From: Medicago truncatula | Lineage: Eukaryota > Streptophyta > Magnoliopsida > Fabales > Fabaceae | Length of the DNA stretch: 64,000 nucleotides | Assembly: GCF_003473485.1 (NCBI RefSeq) | Contig: NC_053045.1 | Span: 35,376,494 to 35,440,493, forward strand | Reading direction: 5' to 3' | In this document: positions 34,240 through 45,436 of the stretch, piece by piece | Layout of the letters: every line of letters starts with the position of its first letter | Position numbering within the stretch: position 1 is the stretch's first letter | The notes under the pieces: model-generated | What the model was told of the DNA's origin: nothing | Databases searched by the model: none | What the model saw: the letters and a program-made list of their open reading frames with translations, nothing else | Translations under genes and position numbers: made by a program

Positions 34240-34500
34240 ATGAAGTTATGTTATTTTGTGATTACCAATCATATATAATTGAACATTTTTTTCTTCTTTA
34301 TTTTGTTAGTGAAAATATTTTTTCAGTGTCTTGTTAGTATCAACGATAATTGTCTCAACCGTATTTTTTTATTTTACTGATAAGTGAAACATATTTATTA
34401 AAATTTATATTTATAAATATTTTTTTAGATTAAATATGTAAATAATTGTCATTTTTTTATTGAATTACCTACAAAAGAAAAACTCATACGAAAGTAGTTC
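32805..34500. other. AT-rich intergenic region
   Basis: No gene or bounded element seen. A frame at 33691-33921 has no family features. A poly-T run of about 29 lies at 34207-34235. Confidence 0.5.
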
Positions 34501-34508
34501 TTTTTTTT

Positions 34509-34622
34509 GGTCAAGTAGTCTAGTGACTAGCTAGAGCTCACACAATTAAATTGTGGAGAAGTAGAATGTTCGGGGTTCGAACCCTGACCTCTGCATATAA
34601 TATTCAATATCCCTACAAATTG
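34509..34622 (+). mobile_element. tRNA-like SINE fragment (Au-type)
   Basis: Reads 'GTCAAGTAGTCTAGTGACTA', 'GCTCACACAATTAAATTGTG' and the B-box-like 'GGGGTTCGAACCCTGACC', then 'CTGCATATAATATTCAATAT' and 'CCCTAC'. This is the body of the common legume tRNA-like repeat, truncated at its 3' side. The SINE piece at 8990-9072 carries the complementary half. Confidence 0.65.
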
Positions 34623-34629
34623 CAAAGAG

Positions 34630-36325
34630 AAAATATAATAGGAAGATTGTTATATTGCATTTCAGTATCGTAAAAGAGAAAATATAATATGAAGATTGTT
34701 ATATTGCATTTCAGTGTGAGATAAAAGCATATGAACATCATAAAACTTTTTTTTTGGTACAATCTTAAAACTTATTTTTAACAAATGTAAATTGAATATA
34801 TGGTCCCCTTTTAATAAGTATCATAAAACTTATATTGATATTCAATCATTTAGAGGTTATTTTTAGAGCTTTTTTAAAAAACATGATCAATTATCACTAC
34901 AAGAAAAAAAACAAGATTTGCTACCCAAAACTTGCTATAAAATGTTTTTTTTTTTTTTGGTACTGAGCTATAAAATGTACTTTTTTTTTTGGTAGTGAGC
35001 TATAAAATGAATTGGTAGTTAATTTAGGAGAAAACTTAGGTACAATTTCTTATGTGCTTTTTGTATAGTTCTTAACTAAAAATACATTTTTTTTGGATAT
35101 AACAAACTTTGAGAAAATTATGAATTTGAGGAAATTATGGTAAATTTAGTTAAGAACCATACGAAAAGCACCTAAGGAATTGTACTTAAGTTTTCTCCAT
35201 ATTAAATCTCTTAGCTACCATTTGACCTTGACCATTTAATTTTTATTATTTTTTATAAATATATATATATATATATATATATCAATAACAATCACTTCTT
35301 TGAAAAAGATATTTGTCTGAATACAACTATATAAAACATATTTCTTTTACAAATTTATCTTCATTTTTTTATACTTATTTTCTCCCTCTCTTATATTTTT
35401 TGAAAAGTTACTATAACCTCTTTTCATTTAAAGACTCTTTTAGACTTTTTTAACCTGGTTTTAAAAAAAATTATAATAAACAAGCACAATGCTCTTTAAT
35501 TTTTTTTTTTAAGTTATAGCAAACCCTTTGGGGCTTGTTTGTTACGAATTAAAATGAAAATATTATTGAAATTCATAATTTAGTGATTTTTAAAATTTTT
35601 ATAAAAAAAATCATAATCTATTTTGTGTTTGCTTATTGTAATAAAATCATTTTTTTAAATAATTTAATTTATTTAGATATATCAATATAAAAGGAACTTT
35701 TTTGTTACAAAATCACATCAATCTTTTAAAAGTTATTTTCTCTCTCGACTAAATAGGATATTTTGTTACAAAAGACACAGAAAGGTTAACATATGTCGAG
35801 ATATCAAAAAATTAAGATGGGGCAAAAGTGTGTTTTTACTGATTATTAACTTTGATAATTAGAGAAAGATAATAGATTAGTGTGTTTTAAGTTGAATTAT
35901 AGGAAAACTTGTTTTAATTGGGATAAGATTAAGTTTGTTTGTTGTTAAAAAAAAGATTAGGTTTGTTTGTTCTTTAAAATAAGATTAAGTTAGTGTGTTT
36001 GATTGAGTGAGTTTGTTTTAGTTTGTTTTTAAGAGAGAAAATAGAAGGTGGTTGAAGTGAAAGACATAAAAGAATATAATTTTGAAGACATGTCAAAAAA
36101 TTAAGAAGAGATAAAATTGTATTTTTTATGATCATTAAATTTCATAAGTCGAGAATAGATGACACCTACATGAAGCAACAGCCTAGAAAAATCCTAACTA
36201 TCAACTTCCTTTAACCGTTATTCGTTATCAAAGCTTACTTCCCTCCTAAGTAAACGCTAGCGCCTACTAAATTAAATCTCAATCTAGTTATCCACTTATT
36301 ATAATCCCCTTTTTTTCAGTAATCG
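34630..36325. other. AT-rich intergenic region upstream of the protease
   Basis: No gene seen. It includes an (AT)n tract at 35258-35282 and two diverged copies of a 'CAAAAAATTAAGA' stretch near 35805 and 36095. Pairs such as 'AAACTTAGGTACAATTTCTT' (35033) and its inverted partner near 35170-35190 hint at a small foldback element at about 35030-35200. Confidence 0.45.
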
Positions 36326-36332
36326 TAACCAC

Positions 36333-36340
36333 TATATAAA
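36333..36340 (+). promoter_or_regulatory. TATA box of the protease gene
   Basis: TATATAAA lies 75 bp upstream of the ATG at 36415, followed by a C/A-rich leader. Position and sequence fit a plant TATA box. Confidence 0.55.
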
Positions 36341-36414
36341 GACTCACTCAGCACCCAACTTAACATATCATAACATACCATACTACCATCAAGTTCAAGT
36401 CAGAAGAAGAAGTC

Positions 36415-37592
36415 ATGAATCATCGTAACCAAACTTTCATGCTGTTCTCTGTCCTTTTCCTGTTCTTCTCTGTCGACTTGGCATTCTCGATGCCGAAGGA
36501 TAGAGAAGATCCAATAATCCAGCAGGTGGTCGATAAGGGAGGAGCTGAGTATCAATTTAATGAATTCAAGCAAAGGTTTGGTAAGGTTTATTCCTCCAAA
36601 GATGAACATGATTATAGGTTCAACGTCTTCAAGTCTAACCTTCACCGTGCTAAGAGACATGGGATAATGGATCCTTCAGCAACTCATGGTGTTACAAGAT
36701 TCTCCGATCTTACTCCGAGGGAGTTTCGTAATAGCATCTTGGGATTAAAAGGAGTAGGGTTACCGAGACATGCAAAAGCTGCACCTATTCTTTCGACCGA
36801 GAACCTTCCTCGTGATTTTGATTGGAGAGAAAAAGGAGCGGTTACCCCGGTTAGGAATCAGGTATATATTGTTTCTAATTATGATTATTATTGTTGCTGT
36901 AATTTGTTTATTGTTTTGTTTAATATTTTTATTTTGGATTTGTAACTATGAATTAGGGTTTCTGCGGTTCAAGTTGGAGTTTCAGTACGATTGGTGCACT
37001 CGAAGGTGCTCACTTCCTCTCTAGCGGAGAACTTGTGAGTCTTAGCGAGCAACATCATGTTGACTGTGATCACGAGTACATTCAAAAATATGGTGGGCTG
37101 ATGCGAGTGGAGGACTATACTTATTATAAGACAAACACTGCACGATCGGTGGCGGCAAATTTCAGTTCTATTTCGGTTGATGACAACCAAATCACCGCCA
37201 ATCTCGTTAAACATGGACCTCTTGCTGGTCAGTAATACTCTAAACAATTTGAATTGTAATTATTATTACTATTATTTTCTTATAATTGTCTAATTCAAAT
37301 GTTCACAAATGCAGCTGCAATAAACGCGGTATACATGCAGACATACGTGGGAGGAATATCATGCCCATACATATGTACAAGGAGGCTGGATCTTGGAGTT
37401 TTGCTTGTGGGGTATGGTTCTGGAGCTGGAGCTGATATGAAGGAGAAGGAGAAGCCGTATTGGATCGTTAAAAACTCGTGGGGTGAGACCTGGGGAGAGA
37501 ACGGATACTACAAGATTTGCAGAGGACGAAATATCTGTGGAGTGGACTCAATGGTTTCTACTGTGGCTGCTGCTCACACTACTACTCAGTGA
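36415..37592 (+). CDS. Papain-like (RD19/cathepsin F-type) protein with altered catalytic residues
   Basis: Three exons, 36415-36861, 36957-37227 and 37315-37592, join to 331 residues. A signal peptide (1-25, '[17 protein letters not shown]') directs it to the secretory/vacuolar route. An I29 propeptide follows (about 46-105, '[14 protein letters not shown]'). The mature domain starts near 131 ('[20 protein letters not shown]'). RD19-type proteases have CGSCW; here it is CGSSW, so the nucleophile position (155) is Ser. The catalytic His of '[13 protein letters not shown]' is Leu (266, '[13 protein letters not shown]'). Asn293 in KNSWGE and the oxyanion Gln remain. About two dozen residues after VDCDHE, including the GCNGG disulfide loop, are missing. 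The frame is otherwise clean with normal splice sites: a pseudoenzyme or a recently silenced gene. Confidence 0.85.
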
Positions 37593-37595
37593 CAG

Positions 37596-37960
37596 TAGTA
37601 TGATTTCTATCTCATACATGTACCAACCTTCATTTCATTTCAAGACTTGTTGAATATGATCATCCAATGGTTGGCCTTCCTATTCCTTGCACCGAAGATG
37701 TCTTCCAGCACATAATGTCTCGCTTGTAAAGCTCACACTATTGTTGGAGACTGGCATAGTTTACTGTTAGTAGATCCATTTTGAACATGAGACATCTTAT
37801 CAAATTGTAAAGACCCTACAGAGATAGGAAATGTAATTATCATAAAAATGATAGATTTTGACTATGCATTTTTCGTTTGATGAATAATGACAATGAATTC
37901 GACTTTTCAAGTAGCTCCTATGTTTTTTGTTTGTTTTATGTTAAAATTTTCACTCTTCCT
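37596..37960 (+). pseudogene. SAUR relic (C-terminal part and 3' flank) abutting the protease stop
   Basis: Beginning four bases after the protease stop, the sequence aligns with plus-class SAURs from about codon 42: 'CTCATACATGTACCAACCTT', 'TCAAGACTTG', 'GATCATCCAATGG', 'ATTCCTTGCACCGAAGATGT' and 'ATGTCTCGCTTG'. The 3' flank follows ('GACTGGCATAGTTTA', 'AATGAATTCGAC'). Internal loss and frame changes make it non-coding. The N-terminal half is absent, so the protease 3'UTR is probably made of this SAUR fossil. Confidence 0.8.
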
Positions 37961-37964
37961 TGCA

Positions 37965-39150
37965 GTCAGACCTTCCAAAATATAAGCAGGACTGCTTGGT
38001 ATCAGAAAAAACCGACTTGGTGTTCTGATAAATTTCAAAGCACGAACAGTACACATGAAAGGGCAGAACCGTTGTATTTTTGTATGGCTCAAACATGAAA
38101 GTTAAATTTCAGGAAAAAAATTATTTTAATAACTATATAATATAGATAAGAAATTTAAGATTTGGAGTGCCAAAGTCCCAATCATAGTTCCCTTCATAGG
38201 CAAGTGCACAATAACAATGACTTAGAATTGAGGTTAGTTAATCCCTTGAATAACACATTCTCAGTCTACAGCAAAAACTTGTTTTGCTACCTTTGATGCA
38301 TGGTTTATCTGTAGTCCATGACTGTATCTTTTCTACTCTCTAAGTTTTGTTTACTGAAATTTTAGATATACCTCTAAATTTCCAAAATTTATTGATCAGT
38401 TTGTACTTATCAGATTTTGATGCTAGTTGTGGTTAAGTTTAATTGAAGTTTCTCTACAATTTCAAATTTTATCATTCTATTTTTTAATTAATTCCAGTGG
38501 CTAAAATAGAAAATAAATAAAAAAATTCTAATCTAACAAGTACTTCAAGAAACCAAATTCACTTTACAATGGACTTGTTTGATACCAAATTCAGGTTGTT
38601 TATTTGGCACAACTATGGGACCAACATGTCTACCAATTTCCAATTTCCAAATTCAGTTTGTGTTATTATCTTATCTCAAATTCATTATTTTGTAGCTATA
38701 TGGTAGATTTCATGGGTCATATATTTTGTAACTCTAGGATCAACATGTCTATCAAATTTGAGGAACCTATCTGATAGAATATTGTCAGAAAATTTTGGCA
38801 TTCTCTTATCTCGAATTCTCTATTTACTAGTTATCATGTAGACATAGAATATTTTCAGAAATTGTGGACTTCCCTTATCTCAAAATCCATTGTTTAGTAG
38901 CTATATGGTCGATTTCATGGTTCATATATCAGAGCCTAATTTGAGGAATCTATGTGATATGTCTTGAACTTGTCATGTTGCAAGAATACAATTATTGGCT
39001 TATTGGCTGTAAAGTCTCCTATATCTTTCTATATATACTCATCATTACATTCTCAAGCAGCATTACAAGTCACAAATACAATTTCAAAAGTTTCTTGCTT
39101 TCATACACAAGCTGTTGTATTCATCGTTATTGTGTTGCAACTCTTAATAA
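37965..39150. other. Intergenic region with an imperfect internal repeat
   Basis: No gene seen. About 38600-38960 contains repeated words ('ACCAACATGTCTA', 'TAGCTATATGG', 'TTCATGG', 'TCTTATCTCAAA', 'GAATATTTTCAGAAA') in an imperfect tandem order. A related stretch lies upstream of the SAUR at 46485 (about 46075-46165), so this is the old 5' flank of the relic at 39155. Confidence 0.5.
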
Positions 39151-39154
39151 CAAT

Positions 39155-39340
39155 ATGGGATTCCGTTTACCTGGTATTAAAATGTCATCGTCTTCCAAGG
39201 CTGTGGATGAAGTTTCAAACTGAAGCTGTTTGTGATTTCCATTTTATTATTGAACCAACCTTCATTTCAAGAATAATAATTAAGCCAATTAGCAGAAGAA
39301 TTCTAAGAGCTCACATCTCGCTTCAATGTTAAATCTCACA
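39155..39340 (+). pseudogene. SAUR relic related to the gene at 46485
   Basis: Starts MGFRLPGI then '[12 protein letters not shown]' and a stop. Beyond it 'TTGAACCAACCTTCATTTCA' and 'CACATCTCGCTTCAATGTTA' match the gene at 46485. Internal deletions remove the central GYLAVYVG and GYDHPMGG parts. The 3' flank (39400-39560) also matches 46800-46960, so this is a decayed segmental copy. Confidence 0.85.
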
Positions 39341-39665
39341 AACTCTAACGAAGACTTACATAGATATTAGTTAGCTAAGACTAATTGTACATCAGATATC
39401 TTCATTTTTCATTCTTTTCTTAATGGAAATGACAGCTAACTGAGATAGTTATGAACAGAGATTTTTGACTTGTCGGTCAAATTTCAAAGAACTCTGTATA
39501 CATCTTATTTTTGCACAAAAGATTATATATAGAAACAGAACCCTTTTTACAAATTCTCTCTTGGTTTTCTTTGTTTTATTACTGCTTATTATATCTGCTT
39601 TTCTGTGTGTATATAAACACCAATTTTCATTGGTCTTTGAAACTAGCTCAAAAGTTTATTATAAA

Positions 39666-40270
39666 GTTCGAGCCAACACAAATGTATCCTATGTGGTGAA
39701 GTTTTCACCCAAAACCCCTAGTTTCAGACCCAAAAGCCCTAGCTATCCATTTCACCTGAAATCCCTTCGTCTATTAACCATTCCTTGAAAGAAAGGCACC
39801 TGTTTGTTTGCGGTTTGAAAAAGGTATGAATGAGATGCACGCTTGTAATTTGTACCATCTATTGTCTGTGCTAGTCAGAGGATGATATAAAGGCTCGGCG
39901 AGACTGAAAAGAGGAAGATCTATCAATTATGTCAAGGGACAACTCTTCAGTCTAGTTGATTATAAGAATAAATTACTCTTATACATTGAGTAGTTGATAA
40001 AAATGTTTTTTTGTCTTGTTCATCCATTAGAATATTTCTGCCAATAACAACAAACAATGTTGCTTGCTATATTAATTCATGACTCAATCAAACCCCTTCT
40101 ATAAACAAAACAAACATTCACTATCTTGCTTTGTCATAGAGGACACACACTCAATAATCAATATTAAAATAATAATAATACTAACAACATCTTCTTTGCG
40201 TTTTGAACTATTATTTATAGTCACATTGTGAATTGTACGAAGCTTAAGCCTTGAACCAACACAAAAAAGA
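39666..40270 (+). repeat. Duplicated 5' flank of the second reductase (partner 42422-43198)
   Basis: From 'GTTCGAGCCAACACAAATG' onward this flank repeats upstream of the reductase at 43199. The first 130 bp are nearly identical ('CCTATGTGGTGAAGTTTTCA', 'CAGACCCAAAAGCCCTAGCT'). The copy before 43199 has an extra stretch near 42990-43145. This shows tandem duplication of flank plus gene. Confidence 0.8.
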
Positions 40271-40272
40271 AG

Positions 40273-41890
40273 ATGGAAATAAACAAAGTTCCAGAGGTGA
40301 TACTAAATTCAGGGAAAAATATGCCAATGATAGGTTTAGGGACATCAACAAGTCCCTCTCCACCACATGAAGTCCTCACCTCAATTTTGGTTGATGCCAT
40401 TAAAATAGGCTACAGGCATTTTGATACTGCTTCTATCTATAATACTGAAGAACCTCTAGGCCAAGCTGTGTCAAAAGCTTTAGAGCTAGGCCTCGTTAAA
40501 AATCGCGATGAACTGTTCGTTACTTCCAAGTTATGGTGTACTGATGCTCACCATGACCTTGTTCTCCCAGCTCTCAAATCCACTCTCAAGCAAGCATAAT
40601 TCTCTTAACCTTTTTTTCTTCTTCTTTTAAGTTTGTGTATTTTATTTGTCTAATATTGTTGTTTTGGTTTTTTGGATTGAAATTTTTTAGAAATCTGGGA
40701 TTGGGGTATGTGGATCTCTATTTGATTCACTGGCCAGTAAGGTTGAAACAAGACGTTGAAGGCCATAACTTTAAAGGTGAGGATACAATTCCTTTTGACA
40801 TAAAAGGAACATGGGAATCTATGGAAGATTGTTATAGATTGGGCATAGCAAAGTCTATTGGTGTCAGCAACTTTGGTATCAAAAAGCTCTCCATGCTCTT
40901 AGAAAATGCCGAAATTGCTCCTGCAGTTAACCAGGTATATGAATTTAGTACTACTTGATTTGATTCATTATGCCTCAGTTGCTTCAAAATGGAAGAGCAT
41001 CATACACGTATCGTCAGATATTTCCCAAAACTTATAGTATCCAATAATTTATTGTAATTCTTTCGCAAAATATTTCCTTCGATACTTTTTTACCAACTAA
41101 GCACGCAATTGTCATCTAGATATGATATATCTTACTACTTATAGACACAACGAGCATCATACAAATTCATATTTGGATTTAGGTGGAAATGAACTCATCA
41201 TGGCATCAGGGGAAACTTAGAGAATTCTGCAAGCAGAAAGGAATCCATGTGAGTGCATGGTCACCACTAGGAGGCTACAAACTAAGTTGGGGTTCGCCTG
41301 CAGTGATGGAGAATTTGATTCTGCGCAAAATTGCTGAGGCTAGAAAGAAGAGTGTAGCCCAGGTGCAGTTGATTATTTTATTTCAAATTATTTTTAATGA
41401 TAACTATGACCTATGTTAATTCAATTTAGATTTTAATGAAGTTTTAAAATATGCAGCCCTGTTTTATAATTCAAGTTTTTTTTTTCAATGGTCAAACTTT
41501 AGACTTAGTCATAGAAGTGCTAATGCCACATCATGAACCTTAGATTGTTATGTGAAACAAATAAATAGTTTTATATTGAAACTTCATAAAGTCATACATA
41601 TACCACTGTATTGAGATTACTGTTACATTGATAGTCTTTCTCTAATATTGACAAATATTATACAGATAGCACTAAGATGGATATACCAGCAAGGGGTAAT
41701 TCCCATTGTGAAGAGCTTCAACAAGGAGAGGATGAAACAAAACATTGAAATATTTGATTGGGAATTGAACCAAGAAGAATTAGACAAAATTAATCAGATT
41801 CCTCAATGCAGACTGCTAAAGGCAGAAATGTTTGTATCTGATAATGGACCTTACAAGTCATTGGAAGAGCTGTGGGATGGCGACCCTTAA
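40273..41890 (+). CDS. Aldo-keto reductase, AKR4-like (second copy)
   Basis: Exons 40273-40589, 40691-40934, 41183-41362 and 41666-41890 join to 321 residues. Tetrad: D51, Y56 ('IYNTEEPLG'), K86 and H119 ('[11 protein letters not shown]'). Compared with the first copy it has the longer loop '[20 protein letters not shown]'. Intron 1 again uses a GC donor (AA/GCAAGC) and a TTTTTTAG acceptor; the other introns are GT-AG. It is tandem with the reductase at 43199, same strand, about 1.3 kb apart. The product differs from its sisters mostly in the substrate-side loop and C-terminal tail ('[17 protein letters not shown]'), where AKR4 specificity usually varies. Confidence 0.93.
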
Positions 41891-42124
41891 GCGAATTCTT
41901 GTTTAAATATTCGATGGGATCAATGCAAGTGTATGTACTGAATAAATTATTGTTTAAATTCCTTATGCAAGTGAAATTTTAACTTTGATTAATATCGTTA
42001 ATTCCTTAGTATCGTTAATTCCTTAGCTGACATTAAATAAGAGAAAACACTAAGAAGGATTTAGTTACTATTCATGAACTAGAGAATCAATGGTATGCTA
42101 GTTTATTCTTTTCATGTGTATCTT

Positions 42125-42415
42125 TAGCTGATTAAGCTTTTACGTCGATTGGATAAATGACTTAAGAATTTTTTATGGAGTGGTGATATTTCCAGAAGGA
42201 AAATTCTGTCCTGTTTCTTTTGCAGACCCTCGGCTTACCATGGGAGGTGGGTGGCCTTGACCTGCGTTCTTCCACTACGTGAAATAAGGGATTTAGCCTC
42301 AGTCATTTGGGATCAGTCGCACCTGACTAACGTCAAGCAACAAATTATGCGCTATTTCCCATCACTCAAATGTAGAATAGCGCCTACAACAAATACGTGG
42401 TATGTATTAGCCAAA
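42125..42415 (+). mobile_element. LINE reverse-transcriptase relic between the reductases
   Basis: Pieces read 'LKNFLWSGDISRRK', 'EVGGLDLRS' and 'REIRDLASVIWDQSHL' in different frames, the same region as 'WSGDISKRKLVTVSW...EGGLGLRSL' in the LINEs at 47872 and 60218. It is short and frame-broken. It ends just before the duplicated flank at 42422, so it may mark the duplication junction. Confidence 0.65.
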
Positions 42416-42421
42416 AAATTG

Positions 42422-43198
42422 GTTCGAGCCAACACAAATGTATCCTATGTGGTGAAGTTTTCACCCAAAACCCCTAGTTTCAGACCCAAAAGCCCTAGCT
42501 ATCCATTTCACCTGAAATCCCTTCGTTTATTAACCGTTCCTTCAAAGAAAGGTACCCCTAGTTCAACACAAATGTATGAATGAGATGCATGCTTGTAATC
42601 TGTGCCATCTATTGCCTGTGCTAGCTAGAGGATGAGATAAAGGCTCGCTGAGACTGATAAGAGGAAGATCTCATCATAAGTGTAGTTGTTCACAGATAAC
42701 AGTTATGTCAAGGGACAACTTTTCAGTCTAATTGGTTATAAGAATAAATTAGTCTTATACATTGAGTAGTTGATAAAAGTTTTTTTTGTCTTGTTCAACC
42801 ATTAGAACATTTCTGCCAATAGCCAACAAAAAATGTTGCTTGCTATATTAGTTCATCACTCAATCAAACCCCTTGTATAAACAAAACAAACATTCACTAA
42901 CTTGATTTTTCATAGGGGACAAATACTCAATAATCAATCTTAAAATAATAATAATAACAACAACAACACCAACAACGTCTTCTTTGCGTCTTGAACTTGT
43001 AATATAATGGAATTGCTTGCCTTTTCATTATGTGAATAGAATATCTGTATACATGTGCAGGTCAACTATCTAATTATGATACAGCATAATTACAGGAAAA
43101 TAATTATAACTAATTATGACTAATATTCTATTCTATCAGAACTATCATCAATAAATTGTATGAAGCTTAAGCCTTGAAATCAACAAAAATAAAAAAAG
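42422..43198 (+). repeat. Duplicated 5' flank of the third reductase
   Basis: Partner of 39666-40270. It contains a non-shared stretch at about 42990-43145, beginning near 'ATAATGGAATTGCTTGCC', which looks like a later insertion. The leader 'GAAGCTTAAGCCTTGAAA' before the ATG is shared by the second and third copies. Confidence 0.75.
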
Positions 43199-44678
43199 AT
43201 GGAAGCAAAGAAAGTTCCAGAGGTGATACTAAATTCAGGGAAAAAGATGCCAATGATAGGTTTTGGAACATCAGAAAATCCCTCTCCACCACATGAAGTC
43301 CTCACCTCAATTTTGGTTGATGCCATTGAAATAGGCTACAGGCATTTTGATACTGCTTCTGTCTATAATACTGAAGAACCTCTAGGCCAAGCTGTGTCAA
43401 AAGCTTTAGAGCTAGGCCTCGTTAAAAATCGCGATGAACTGTTCGTTACTTCCAAGTTATGGTGTACTGATGCTCACCATGACCTTGTTCTCCCATCTCT
43501 CAAAACTACCATCAAGCAAGCATATTTCTCTTAACTTCTTTTTTTCCGCTTCTTTTACGTTTGTTATTTTTATTACTTGTCTACTTTTATTTTTGGGTTG
43601 AAATTGTACAGAAAACTGAAGTTGGACTATGTGGATCTCTATTTGATTCACTTTCCAGTGAGGTTGAAACAAGATGTTGAAGGCTATAACATTAAAAGTG
43701 AGGATATAATTCCTTTTGATATAAAAGGAACATGGGAAGCTATGGAATATTGTTATAGATTGGGCTTAGCAAAGTCTATTGGTGTTAGCAACTTTGGTAT
43801 CAAAAAGCTCTCCATGCTCTTCGAAAGTGCCAAAATCTATCCTGCAGTTAATCAGGTATGACTTAAGAGAATTTAGTGCTAGTTGATTTGAGGAATTATG
43901 ACGTAGAGATCAAATGCACTTATTGGTTGCGTCTGTTATTTCAAAATGGAAATGCATCATACACGTATCCGATACTCATTCACTTGTTAGTTGGATTTAG
44001 GTGGAAATGAACTCATCATGGCATCAGGGGAAACTCAGAGAATTCTGCAAGCAGAAAGGAATTCATGTGAGTGCATGGTCACCACTAGGAGGATACAAAC
44101 TAAGTTTTGGTTCGCCTGCAGTGATGGAGAATTCAATTCTGCGAGAAATTGCTGAGGCTAGAAAGAAAAGTGTAGCCCAGGTGCAGCTCATTATTTTATT
44201 TCAAACTATTTTCAATGACACCTATGTTTAGCCAATTAAAATTTTAGTGAAGTTTTTAAAACTTACAGCCTGTTTTTCTAATTCTTTTTTTTTCTTTCTC
44301 AATGGTCAAACTTTAGACTTGGTCATAGAAGTGGCTAATACCACATCTTGAACCAACTCTTTATATTATATCAAAATGTCAAACTTCATAAAGTCGTACC
44401 TATACTACTGTTACATTGAAAGTCTATTTCTAATGTGGATATATATTATGCAGATAGCACTAAGATGGATATACCAGCAAGGGGCAATTCCCATTGTGAA
44501 AAGCTTCAACAAGGAAAGGATGAAACTAAACACTGAAATATTTGATTGGGAATTGAACCAAGAAGAATTCGACAAAATCAATCAGATTCCGCAATGCAGA
44601 CTGCAAAAGGTAGAAATGTTTGTATCTGATAGTGGACCTTACAAAACCTTGGAAGAGCTGTGGGACGGTGACGCTTGA
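43199..44678 (+). CDS. Aldo-keto reductase, AKR4-like (third copy)
   Basis: Exons 43199-43515, 43612-43855, 44001-44180 and 44454-44678 join to 321 residues. The tetrad D51, Y56, K86 and H119 is kept, but the motif after His reads '[11 protein letters not shown]', with Phe for the near-invariant Trp of LIHWP beside the active site. Exon 2 begins '[12 protein letters not shown]' where the sisters have 'KNLGLxYVDLYL'. Intron 1 has the same GC donor (ATCAA/GCAAGC). Intron 2 is much shorter than in the sisters. A SAUR lies convergently downstream at 45164, as for the first copy. Confidence 0.92.
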
Positions 44679-44684
44679 GCAAAT

Positions 44685-45110
44685 TCTTGTTTATATATTC
44701 GATGTGATCATGGAAAGTTAATGTACTGAATAAATTATTGTTTAAATTCCTTATGCAATTGAAATTTAACTTTTATATAATATCTTTGATTCCCTAGCTG
44801 ACATTAAATAAGAGAAAACACTAAGAAGAATACTTGGATTTATTTACTATTCCTCGACTAGAGAATCACATATTTGTAGTAAAGTATAAATTGTTTTTCA
44901 TGAATTATGGAACAAGAGAAAAATTAAGCATATGCCAGACAAATATGTCTCTTTGTATTATATTTCTGCATATAAGTTTGTAATACAACTTAGTTGAAAA
45001 TTTTCGTAAATAAGTCATAATCTCTTTGTTCATAATCATCTCACTCAGTTGTTTTTCTATTTATCTTTCACTGTCAAAAGGTAGACTAAAATGAAAAATA
45101 TGTAAGTGCC
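44685..45110. other. 3' flank shared with the first reductase copy
   Basis: No gene seen. 44760-45110 aligns with 30615-30665 and 31210-31460 ('AATAAGAGAAAACACTAAGA', 'TAGAGAATCACAT', 'GAATTATGGAA'). It belongs to the duplicated reductase-SAUR block. Confidence 0.55.
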
Positions 45111-45114
45111 TTCT

Positions 45115-45149
45115 GTACAATTTTGCCTAAAATAATCTATGTCAGTTCC
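45115..45149 (-). promoter_or_regulatory. DST element of the SAUR at 45164 (best match in window)
   Basis: The minus strand reads GGAACTGACATAGATTA then GGCAAAATTGTAC. All three DST blocks are present with normal spacing. Confidence 0.72.
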
Positions 45150-45163
45150 TTCATCTGAAGATA

Positions 45164-45436
45164 TTAGCACAGATTCAAACGAGAAGTAATATCTAAGAAA
45201 ACGTCTTCTCTGCAAGGAATTGTGAGACCACCCATTGGATGGTCATATCCGAATTGTTCCTCGGCTTGATTCAATAATTCTTGAAATGATGATTGGCTCA
45301 AGTATGATATTGGGATCACAAACCTCTTCATTTCCTCTCCAACGTATACTGCAAGATATCCCTTTGGCACATCCACGCCTTTTGAAGATGTTTGGTTTGC
45401 AGCCCTTCTGATGATACCGGTTAAACGAAAACCCAT
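45164..45436 (-). CDS. SAUR protein, third class, next to the third reductase
   Basis: Intronless, 90 residues, starting [20 protein letters not shown]. Core: [26 protein letters not shown], then [18 protein letters not shown], ending '[11 protein letters not shown]'. It is the sister of the gene at 31516, with flanks homologous on both sides. It is divergent from the SAUR at 46485, so this block also has the minus/plus pair layout. Confidence 0.95.
   Translation of the reverse strand: MGFRLTGIIRRAANQTSSKGVDVPKGYLAVYVGEEMKRFVIPISYLSQSSFQELLNQAEEQFGYDHPMGGLTIPCREDVFLDITSRLNLC

Noticed and set aside
35030-35200. Possible small foldback element in AT-rich DNA
   Set aside because: The inverted words are short and no target duplication could be fixed, so it is mentioned only inside the spacer entry.
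39465-39788. 107-residue frame with 'RANTNVSYVVKFSPKTPSF', also seen at 42251-42583
   Set aside because: The shared peptide comes from a recent DNA duplication of reductase 5' flank. The two frames have unrelated N-termini and no known domain.
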